18,879 nucleotides of DNA from positions 1 to 18,879 of the forward strand of contig JBCBZH010000052.1 of the NCBI GenBank assembly GCA_039815415.1. The letters are read 5' to 3'. The DNA comes from JBCBZH01 sp039815415. Lineage in GTDB: Bacteria; Bacteroidota; Rhodothermia; Rhodothermales; Rubricoccaceae. A model generated the notes under the pieces. The model saw only the letters and a list, made by a program, of their open reading frames with translations. It made no database searches and had not been told where the DNA came from. Made by a program: the position numbers and the translations under genes. Below are positions 6,907-13,140 of this stretch, piece after piece (positions within the stretch are counted from its first letter, which is position 1; each line of letters starts with the position of its first letter).

Positions 6907-7563
6907 ATGCCTGATCGCCAGCTCGACGCGTTGCCGTACGACGCCATCCAGGCCTCGCACGAGCTGGCGGAGGCAGACCCCCGGCTGGCAGACGTGATCG
7001 CGGCCGTTGGGCCTCCCACACTCACGCTGCGGCCCGATGAGACGCTGCCCGCGCTCTTGCGCTCGATTGTCTATCAGCAGCTCAGTGGCAAGGCTGCGGC
7101 CACCATTCACGGCCGTGTGCTCACCGCGTTCGGCGATGGTCGCCAGCCCGATGCGCACGCGCTGGCAGCTGCAGAGGTGGAGGCTCTTCGCACTTGTGGC
7201 CTATCGCGAGCCAAAGTGGCCGCCGTTCAGGACTTGGTCCGCCGCCAGCTCGAGGGATCGCTTCCGGCTCGGGCGGTGCTCCTGGACCTTGACGATGCCG
7301 CCATCGTACGCGAGCTGACGGCGGTTCGAGGTGTTGGGCCATGGACGGTGCAGATGATGCTCATGTTCAACCTGGGGCGCCCGGATGTGTGGCCGTCGGC
7401 AGATCTTGGGGTACAGGAGGGATACAGGCTGATCTCTGGCGCCGAGACGCGCCCGACCGCTCGCGAGCTGGCGAACGAAGGCGAGCGCTACCGGCCGTGG
7501 CGGAGCCTGGCGGCGTGGTATCTGTGGCGTGCTGTGGATCAGGCGCGCGCAGCAGCGTCCTAA
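6907..7563 (+). CDS. DNA-3-methyladenine glycosylase II (AlkA-like, HhH-GPD)
   Basis: The 218-residue protein removes alkylated purines in base-excision repair. It contains the HhH-GPD core: SIVYQQLSGKAAATIHGRV (about residues 57-75), the helix-hairpin-helix LTAVRGVGPWTVQMMLMF, and WPSADLGVQEG with catalytic Asp166. YRPWRSLAAWYLWRA near the C-terminus is the conserved final helix. It lacks the N-terminal TBP-like domain of E. coli AlkA, as many short bacterial homologues do. It lies 44 bases after the isoaspartyl-peptidase gene. Four exact copies of the 10-mer fall inside this gene, more per length than in any other, which fits the known clustering of uptake sequences in genome-maintenance genes of other bacteria, though one gene is weak evidence. 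Confidence 0.93.
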   Translation: MPDRQLDALPYDAIQASHELAEADPRLADVIAAVGPPTLTLRPDETLPALLRSIVYQQLSGKAAATIHGRVLTAFGDGRQPDAHALAAAEVEALRTCGLSRAKVAAVQDLVRRQLEGSLPARAVLLDLDDAAIVRELTAVRGVGPWTVQMMLMFNLGRPDVWPSADLGVQEGYRLISGAETRPTARELANEGERYRPWRSLAAWYLWRAVDQARAAAS

Positions 7564-7644
7564 GTTTTTCGGAGGTGAGGTTAGATCCCGGCCCCCCAGG
7601 GGTCTAGGGAGGCGTCGTCCCCCACGACTCACCCTCCTGAAACC

Positions 7645-8091
7645 ATGCGTCTCGCTCTCGTTCTCATCGCTTGTCTTCTCGGTGCCGATGTCGCCAATGC
7701 TCAAACGCAACCGCTCCAGGACCAAGAGGTCAGTTGGCGAGCCTACGCGGCCGAGCGTGCCGCACGCGTTCGTGTCTTCGAAGTGGACGACGAGCGGCGG
7801 CCTCATACCATCGTCGTGGATGACAGGGTCTCAAACGGCGCTCCGATTACGGATGAGGCACAGTTTGTAGCGGACCTGGTTGGGCGAGAAGTGGGCGTAG
7901 ACCCGACGGCGGCCACGTTTGTGTTTCGGTTTACGCCCTCCGCATTTGCCGATGGTGCGCAGGAGCGAGGGAAGACGCTGTTGCTGCGAGCCACCTTCCG
8001 CCGGACGCAGAGCGGAGGCCTCGGAAGTCCGAACTGGCGCGTGCTGACGCGAGACGGTCTCGACGAGCTGACGGACCGGGCATCGCTCTGA
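7645..8091 (+). CDS. Exported hypothetical protein
   Basis: The 148-residue protein starts with a signal peptide (MRLALVLIACLLGADVANAQ, cleavage about residue 20). The mature part is mixed alpha/beta and hydrophilic, with FVADLVGREVGVDPTAATFVFRFTP and an Arg-rich KTLLLRATFRRTQSGG segment. No cysteines remain after cleavage, and there is no membrane helix or T9SS tail, so it is probably periplasmic. No family is recognised. It is separated by 81 bases from the alkA-like gene and by 111 bases from the regulator, so it may be its own unit. Confidence 0.72.
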   Translation: MRLALVLIACLLGADVANAQTQPLQDQEVSWRAYAAERAARVRVFEVDDERRPHTIVVDDRVSNGAPITDEAQFVADLVGREVGVDPTAATFVFRFTPSAFADGAQERGKTLLLRATFRRTQSGGLGSPNWRVLTRDGLDELTDRASL

Positions 8092-8202
8092 TGCCACCAT
8101 TCAGGCGGTACTGAAAAGTTTGAATGCAGGGAGCAAATCGAAGGCAGGGGCGTAATAGGTGAGCGAACAAGTATTTCTCTCCTTCCCCAGCCGTCCGCTC
8201 CT

Positions 8203-8589
8203 ATGCCAGAGACCACCGTCGCCCAGTCGCTCCGCCTCGATGAGCTGTCCGAGGCCCTTCGCATTCCCCGTCAGACGCTGGTCCGCTGGACGGACCGAGG
8301 CCTGATCAGCGCCTCCCTCGGCTGGGGCGTGTCGGATGACAACGAAGAAGTCCGCCTCATTGACATCGCGGATGCCTCCCTCGACTTCCTGCAAGGATTC
8401 GCTACCGAGTATCGCGACGACACCGTCAGCCGTACGGAGGCGCGGCGTTTGCTCAAACTCATCGATCGCAACCAGGTGCAGAAGCTGATCCGGCAGGGCA
8501 GCATCAAGGCCCGGAAGGTGAAAGGGGAGACCCGCGTGAGTGTGGGCAGCGTGGAGGACTACCTGATGACGCTCGAAGACAATGACTGA
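8203..8589 (+). CDS. Tandem helix-turn-helix DNA-binding protein (MerR-like plus excisionase-like)
   Basis: This 128-residue protein appears to be two winged-HTH units in series. The first (about residues 9-55) reads LRLDELSEALRIPRQTLVRWTDRGLI, a MerR-type recognition pattern. The second (about 74-125) reads SRTEARRLLKLIDRNQVQKLIRQGSIKARKVKGETRVSVGSVEDYL, matching the excisionase/HTH_17 layout, in which a helical pair is followed by a wing ending in a VGSVEDYL-like helix. No effector or metal-binding domain is attached, which suggests an architectural or repressor role. It is transcribed alone and ends at a strong terminator. The tandem arrangement could let one chain bind a direct repeat. 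No phage or integrase gene adjoins it. Confidence 0.72.
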   Translation: MPETTVAQSLRLDELSEALRIPRQTLVRWTDRGLISASLGWGVSDDNEEVRLIDIADASLDFLQGFATEYRDDTVSRTEARRLLKLIDRNQVQKLIRQGSIKARKVKGETRVSVGSVEDYLMTLEDND

Positions 8590-8610
8590 GTCCACTTCTG
8601 GACCCGGTGG

Positions 8611-8648
8611 TAACCGCCGCTCTGCACCGCGCAGGGCGGCGGTTTTTT
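8611..8648 (+). terminator. Strong intrinsic terminator of the HTH gene
   Basis: A 13-bp GC-rich stem with one T-G wobble (8613-8625 with 8631-8643, five-base loop) runs directly into a TTTTTT tract ending at 8648. This is the best textbook terminator in the window. A variant copy of the 10-mer (CGTCAGCTCG) begins at 8649. Confidence 0.93.
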
Positions 8649-8701
8649 CGTCAGCTCGAGAGATGACCTCTCGGGACTGCTAATCGGCTTCGTGATGGAC
8701 T

Positions 8702-9556
8702 ATGCCTCCTCTTCTCCGCCTGCTCCGACCGTTGAACCTTGTGCTGTCCTTGGTCGGTATCGCCGCCGGTGGCATTCTAGCTGTAGGACATGAGGTGTTC
8801 GAGGCTCCTGCGAGTGCGCAACTGCTTCTCGCGATGGTGTCGGGCGCGTTGGTGGGAGCCGCCTCCAACGCGTGCAATGATGTCATCGACATCGACATTG
8901 ACCGGCGGAACCGCCCAGATCGGCCTGTGGCTTCGGGTGCGGTGTCTCCGGCAACCGCCAGGGCGGTCTGGATTGGCCTCTCGGTTGTCGGCGTCGTTCT
9001 GGGTGGGGCCGTATCGTGGGGCGTTGGAGCGGTAGCTCTAGGGTCGGCGCTGCTGTTGTGGCTCTACAACATCTCCCTGAAAGGAACGCCGGGGTGGGGG
9101 AATCTCGTCGTAGCGTTCGTGATTGCGCTCGCGCTGGTCTATGGCGCGTTGGCGGTCGGGACGGTCACGCCGACGGTTGCGGTTGGCGTGGGCCTGACCT
9201 TTCTCATCACGCTCGCACGCGAGATCGTGAAAGATGTGGAAGACGTAGAAGGCGACGGTGCTGAAGGAGCGCGCACCCTCGCCGTGGTGAAGGGTTCTTG
9301 GTGGACATCACGGCTTGCGCTAGGCCTGATCGGGCTGACGCTGATCTTGCTTCCGCTGCCGTCCTTGACGCAGGTAGGGACATCGTTTCTCGCCTACGGG
9401 CTGGCGTGTGCTGGATGCCTTCTCGCTGCTGGCTGGGCCCTTGCCACTGCCGACCGCGCGGCGATGCGTCCAGCCGCCTCATCGGCCCGGGGATGGCTCA
9501 AGGGAGCGATGGCAGCCGGGGTCTTCGCTCTTGCGCTCGCTCGGCTTGGGGCGTGA
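8702..9556 (+). CDS. UbiA-family prenyltransferase (geranylgeranylglycerol-phosphate synthase-like)
   Basis: The 284-residue integral membrane protein has about eight to nine hydrophobic helices. It has both Asp-rich motifs of the UbiA superfamily: NDVIDIDIDRRNRPDRP (residues 59-75) and KDVEDVEGD (177-185), which bind Mg-diphosphate of the prenyl donor. Members join polyprenyl groups to aromatic rings (quinones, hemes, chlorophyll) or glycerol phosphate. The DVEDVEGD form and the NRPDRPVASG sequence are typical of the group annotated as geranylgeranylglycerol-phosphate geranylgeranyltransferase in Bacteroidota, but the acceptor cannot be decided here. ATG 8702 precedes LLRLLRPLNLVLSLVGI, the normal first helix. 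The gene is isolated, with hairpins on both sides. Confidence 0.88.
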   Translation: MPPLLRLLRPLNLVLSLVGIAAGGILAVGHEVFEAPASAQLLLAMVSGALVGAASNACNDVIDIDIDRRNRPDRPVASGAVSPATARAVWIGLSVVGVVLGGAVSWGVGAVALGSALLLWLYNISLKGTPGWGNLVVAFVIALALVYGALAVGTVTPTVAVGVGLTFLITLAREIVKDVEDVEGDGAEGARTLAVVKGSWWTSRLALGLIGLTLILLPLPSLTQVGTSFLAYGLACAGCLLAAGWALATADRAAMRPAASSARGWLKGAMAAGVFALALARLGA

Positions 9557-9570
9557 CAGCGTGGCGGACA

Positions 9571-9612
9571 GGGTCGTCAGCTCGAGGCAGCACCCGTCGA
9601 GCTGGCGAACCC
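9571..9612. terminator. Hairpin between convergent genes built from the repeated 10-mer
   Basis: The variant CGTCAGCTCG (9575-9584) and an inverted exact copy (9598-9607) pair over 11 bp with one T-G wobble around an 11-base loop. The stem extends outward by four more pairs with a single bulge (9571-9574 with 9608-9612). It lies between the ends of the UbiA-family gene (9556) and the carboxypeptidase gene (9683). There is no T tract. Confidence 0.55.
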
Positions 9613-9682
9613 TGTGTAGTGGCCGGCCTGGGTTGCTCTGTTCTCGTTTGAGGCGACAGGTACGAGCGGGGCTATGGGGCGC

Positions 9683-11200
9683 TTATAGGTCGTACAACGC
9701 GCTGTATTTGGTGCGAGCGTAGTCAAGCCAGGGAGCAGCGTCCAGATCTGATCCCGTTACATCCTGGAGAATCTGACGAGCGCTGCGCGTGCGGCCCCAG
9801 CGGTGGATGTGTGTGCGGAGCCAGTCCAGAAGAGGAGCAAAGGTTCCGTCGGCGAGCTGAGGGGCGAGGGAGCCAAGGTCGCGCTCGGCAGCATTCCAGA
9901 GCTGGACGCTCATCAACGTGCCGAGTGTGTACGTGGGGAAGTAGCCGAAGGCACCGAGCGACCAGTGGATGTCTTGCAGGCAGCCATCGGCGTTGGATGG
10001 AGGCGTGATGCCGAGGAGGTCTTGCATGGTCGTATTCCAGGCTTCGGGCACGTCGTTGGCATCCAGGGTGCCTGCAACGAGCTGGCGCTCGATGTCGAAC
10101 CGCAGGAGCACGTGCAGGTGATACGTCAGCTCGTCCGCCTCGACCCGGATGAGAGACGGCTCCACCTTGTTGATGGCCCGGACGAAGGTGTCACGTGGGA
10201 CGGTGGACAAGGACGGGGCGAGGGCTTGAAGGTCGGCATAGCGCCCTTGCCAGAAGCCCTCGCTGCGTCCGACGAGATTCTCCCAGAGTCGCGACTGGCT
10301 CTCATGCATGCCAAGTGATGTCCCATCGGCGAGGGGCGTGCGGTCCAGATCCAGATCGATGCCCTGCTCGTACAGGGCGTGTCCAACCTCGTGGATGGTC
10401 CCGAAGAAACCGGTTGGGAAGAAGTTCGGGTCGATGCGCGTCGTGATTCGTACGTCCGACACCCCAAACGACGTGGTGAACGGATGAGCGGAACGGTCTT
10501 GGCGCCCATGATCGAAGTCATACCCGAAGTCAGCTGCTACGGCTTCGCCAAACGCCCACTGCGCGGCCTCTGGCATGGGCTGGTGCAGGATGGCATCCTC
10601 GGGCACAGGTCGCTCTGCTATGGCCGCTACGAGTGGCACCAGCTCGTGGCGGAGATCCGCGAATACACGGGCGATGTCCTCCGTGGACGCGCCGGGCTCG
10701 TACGTGTCGAGGAGCGCGTCGTAGCGCGCGTCGGCGTTGGATGGGGCATAGCTCTCGCCGCGCTCCTCGGCAATCAGCGGGCGCACCCTGTTGGCTTCCT
10801 CTGTCGCCAGCTCCACGAGCTGGCGAAGGTGTGGAGTGAACCCCGTCACGTCATCGCTCTCTCGAGCCCGTTTCCAGGCCGTCTTGGCGCGGCCTGAGGC
10901 TTCGGCCTGCTCGGAGACCAGGCGCGCCGGGAGGAGCGTCGCGCGTTGCCAGTCTCGCCGGGTGATGCGGACGAGGTCAACATCCCGGCGAGATTCCGGC
11001 AGGGCACGGTCCAGCAGAGTCGCCAGTTCGTCGCTGGTGAACCGCTCGTGGGCGATGCGGCGAAGGGTGGCAACCTGCTGGGCGCGGGCCTCTGCGGCCC
11101 CCGAAGGCATGTGGGTTTCTTGGTCCCACTCAAGGACGGCTGCGGCGTGGCGCAGATCCATGATGTCCGCGAGGGCGGCGCGAAGGGCAGTGAGCGGCAT
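9683..11200 (-). CDS. Metallo-carboxypeptidase, M32 family (thermostable carboxypeptidase 1-like)
   Basis: The 505-residue cytoplasmic zinc peptidase has the usual M32 length. Metal ligands are in the HEVGH motif (H270, H274, catalytic E271) and MHESQSRLWEN (E300). These positions agree with the known M32 spacing. Other conserved blocks are DVRITTRIDPNFFPTGFFGTIHE and the N-terminal AAVLEWDQETHMP. M32 enzymes remove C-terminal residues from peptides with broad specificity except acidic or Pro ends. ATG 11200 starts the protein at MPLTALRAALADIMDLRHA as in homologues. It is convergent with the UbiA-family gene. Two exact and one variant 10-mer copies lie in it. Confidence 0.95.
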   Translation of the reverse strand: MPLTALRAALADIMDLRHAAAVLEWDQETHMPSGAAEARAQQVATLRRIAHERFTSDELATLLDRALPESRRDVDLVRITRRDWQRATLLPARLVSEQAEASGRAKTAWKRARESDDVTGFTPHLRQLVELATEEANRVRPLIAEERGESYAPSNADARYDALLDTYEPGASTEDIARVFADLRHELVPLVAAIAERPVPEDAILHQPMPEAAQWAFGEAVAADFGYDFDHGRQDRSAHPFTTSFGVSDVRITTRIDPNFFPTGFFGTIHEVGHALYEQGIDLDLDRTPLADGTSLGMHESQSRLWENLVGRSEGFWQGRYADLQALAPSLSTVPRDTFVRAINKVEPSLIRVEADELTYHLHVLLRFDIERQLVAGTLDANDVPEAWNTTMQDLLGITPPSNADGCLQDIHWSLGAFGYFPTYTLGTLMSVQLWNAAERDLGSLAPQLADGTFAPLLDWLRTHIHRWGRTRSARQILQDVTGSDLDAAPWLDYARTKYSALYDL

Positions 11201-11334
11201 TGGGGCAGCAGGTAGGATGTGCAGAAGATCCGAAGAGACTAGAGCAGACAGTGTCCGTTTGCGAAGGCCTACTACCCCCGGGTAAATCGCCAGCCGCGTT
11301 CACATGGATTTCGGGCTGCCCGGGTGTGCAAGCG

Positions 11335-11376
11335 ACGAGCTGGCGCCGTAGGTTTTGCGCCTGCCGGGCAGCTCGT
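11335..11376. repeat. Inverted repeat containing the 10-mer, upstream of tRNA-Thr
   Basis: ACGAGCTG (11335-11342) and CAGCTCGT (11369-11376) are perfect complements, and an inner GGCGC/GCGCC pair (11342-11346 with 11357-11361) overlaps them by one base. The left arm is part of an exact 10-mer copy (11336-11345). It lies 17 bases before the tRNA gene in the 192-base spacer after the carboxypeptidase start. No clear promoter is visible in that spacer. Confidence 0.4.
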
Positions 11377-11392
11377 GGCTGGTCGGCGACAG

Positions 11393-11465
11393 GCCAACGT
11401 AGCTCAGTTGGTAGAGCAGCTCATTCGTAATGAGCAGGTCACCGGTTCAAGTCCGGTCGTTGGCT
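11393..11465 (+). tRNA. tRNA-Thr (anticodon CGT)
   Basis: All four arms fold: acceptor 7 bp (11393-11399 with 11458-11464), D arm GCTCAGTTGGTAGAGC, anticodon stem GCTCA/TGAGC with loop TTCGTAA giving anticodon CGT at 11426-11428, and a T arm of five pairs with loop TTCAAGT. The discriminator base is T. The gene is 73 bases long and CCA is not encoded. It decodes ACG. The anticodon gives threonine. A terminator follows directly. Confidence 0.96.
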
Positions 11466-11467
11466 CT

Positions 11468-11505
11468 CGCGCCCCTTCGTGCCCCGGAGGGGCGCGTTGG
11501 TTTCA
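11468..11505 (+). terminator. Terminator of tRNA-Thr
   Basis: A 9-bp GC-rich stem (11468-11476 with 11488-11496), extended by a T-G and a C-G pair, is followed by TTGGTTTC on the plus strand. It starts three bases after the tRNA. Confidence 0.8.
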
Positions 11506-11532
11506 TGCTCTCGCCTGACGATGTGGTCGGAC

Positions 11533-12978
11533 TCAGCGCCCTGCGCTCGAGCTGGCGATGTACAGGTTGAAATCTGGGGCCGTCACCAGCCCGTCGAGGG
11601 TGAAGTCTGCGGCGCGGTAGCCGGTCTCACCCGCCGCTGAGGATGCGGAGTAGACGTTGAAGTCTGGGGCCGTCACCAGCCCGTCGCCCGTGGCATCGCC
11701 TGCCCAGAGCGCCGCCCGACCGTCCGACGTGGAGGCCTGCGCGTTGGACCCGTGGGCCTGACTCGCATCCGTTGAGAAGTCGTAGCCGACGGTGCCACCT
11801 GGCGAGAACACTAGAGGCACCGCTGTCGTGATCTCCTCGTGGTTGCGGTGGTTCACACTCACGTAGCGACTCCCGGTGGTCGGAACGGGCACAGCACCGC
11901 CGTCCAGATCAACAACAGATCCGTCCTCAAGCAGCAGGGCCGCCGTCTCCGCGACCACGGTTCCCGTCGGGCTGGCGTCTCGGAATCGGAGGAGCACCCA
12001 ATCCACCACACGCAGGCCGGTGGCATCCGCCGTGAAGTAGCCGGAGGACACGACGCGGATGCCAAGCATCGGGTCCGTCTCCGGAAGCACGGCCGAGAGG
12101 TCGGTTCGCATCGTGCCAGGTGTCCCTGGCATGTAGGCTCCCTGGAGCAGCAGGGTCAGGGTGAGGGAGGGCGCGTCGACGAAGGCGCGAGCGGCCAGCG
12201 ACGAGTCCACCACGAACGGATTGATGGCATCGGTGCCGGAGGACGTGGTGTGATATGCCGCGACCCGCTCGGACCGCACCACGTCATCGGCCGTGGCTGG
12301 ATCTGCTCGGTGCCACGCCAGGAGCGTGTCCTGCATCGCGGTGAAGAAGGCCGTGCTGACCTGGTCCGTTCCCTCGGGGCCATACATCGTATAGACGTAG
12401 AACAGCGCCCGGGCGATGTCGCCTTTGCGGTCCTCTCGGGGCTCGAAGACGGTGTTCACGATGCGCTCGCTCCACAGGGCACGTGTGGCGAGCGGTGGGT
12501 CTGTGGACGTGCTCTGGTCGAGATAGTACCAGGTCTGCGTTTGCGCGTCGTTGCTGTCGCCGAAGGGCAGACTGCCTCGGTCCGAGTTGACATCCACACG
12601 GCTGGGGAAGAGGTGGTGCATGTCACGTTCCGCCAGCCCGGAGCCCGTGCCCTGGCTGCGGGGCCAGACGTGCTCCTGATTGATGCCGGAGCCACCGTTG
12701 AACACATCCTGGCTCGGATCACAGGACGGCGAACAGTCGAACGCGACGAACCAGTCCGTGTAGACCCCAGCGACGCCGTCCTCGCCAGCTCGCGTCTCGA
12801 CATCGACCACGGAATAGAGAGCATCCTTGCTGGCCGCACTCGATGCGACAGTGGCAGGGCCGTAGGTGTCTTCCAGGGCCCGGAGCAGATCCGTGCCGGT
12901 CAGCCCCGGGGCGATGGATTGTGCAGAAGCAGCTGGGACAAGCGCTACGAACAGCAGCGCATGAAAAACGTCGCGCAC
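11533..12978 (-). CDS. Secreted EndA/endonuclease I-type nuclease with dockerin-like C-terminal tail
   Basis: The catalytic domain carries the endonuclease I signature INQEHVWPRS followed by DMHHLFPSRVDVNSDRGSLPFGD, a His-Me finger metal site for non-specific cleavage of DNA or RNA. The frame is open to an ATG at 13104, but a normal signal peptide (VRDVFHALLFVALVPAASAQ) begins only at a GTG at 12978, so I use that start; ATG 13080 or 13104 would place about 35-42 odd residues ahead of it. A beta-rich middle domain follows. The C-terminus has two EF-hand-like dockerin repeats, DATGDGLVTAPDFN and DFTLDGLVTAPDFN, and ends IASSSAGR, without a T9SS sorting domain. It is divergent from the histidine kinase. 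A role in nutrient acquisition or eDNA turnover is likely. Confidence 0.86.
   Translation of the reverse strand: MRDVFHALLFVALVPAASAQSIAPGLTGTDLLRALEDTYGPATVASSAASKDALYSVVDVETRAGEDGVAGVYTDWFVAFDCSPSCDPSQDVFNGGSGINQEHVWPRSQGTGSGLAERDMHHLFPSRVDVNSDRGSLPFGDSNDAQTQTWYYLDQSTSTDPPLATRALWSERIVNTVFEPREDRKGDIARALFYVYTMYGPEGTDQVSTAFFTAMQDTLLAWHRADPATADDVVRSERVAAYHTTSSGTDAINPFVVDSSLAARAFVDAPSLTLTLLLQGAYMPGTPGTMRTDLSAVLPETDPMLGIRVVSSGYFTADATGLRVVDWVLLRFRDASPTGTVVAETAALLLEDGSVVDLDGGAVPVPTTGSRYVSVNHRNHEEITTAVPLVFSPGGTVGYDFSTDASQAHGSNAQASTSDGRAALWAGDATGDGLVTAPDFNVYSASSAAGETGYRAADFTLDGLVTAPDFNLYIASSSAGR
11567..11686 (-). repeat. Near-identical 30-bp direct repeat encoding the dockerin-like motif
   Basis: Bases 11567-11596 and 11657-11686 differ at one position. 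They encode the repeated DGLVTAPDFN, so the two calcium-binding-like units arose from a 90-base duplication or are kept alike by conversion. Confidence 0.85.
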
Positions 12979-13140
12979 GGCAGAGCAAGAGAACGGGGCG
13001 CCAAGATGATGCAGCAGGGTTGTCGGAGCGTGGAAGATTGCGCCGAATGATGTCACGGTAGAGAACCCGTTGGTCAACATGTAAGTCGGGGCCCTTGAGT
13101 GCATTCTGAGGGGACGATAAGCGACCTGGCCGATGTCGCC

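Noticed and set aside
6044..7021. 325-residue minus-strand open frame
   Set aside because: Antisense to the isoaspartyl peptidase; high-GC shadow.
8649..8681. Second hairpin after the HTH terminator (CGAGAG/CTCTCG)
   Set aside because: Only six continuous pairs and no T tract; the upstream hairpin with six Ts already explains termination.
11324..11518. 64-residue frame across the tRNA
   Set aside because: It runs through tRNA-Thr and its terminator; the tRNA cloverleaf is complete.
11839..13050. 403-residue plus-strand open frame
   Set aside because: It lies wholly antisense to the EndA-type nuclease, whose signature motifs and signal peptide are clear; the antisense translation is low-complexity and Arg/Gly/His-rich, as expected in high-GC DNA.
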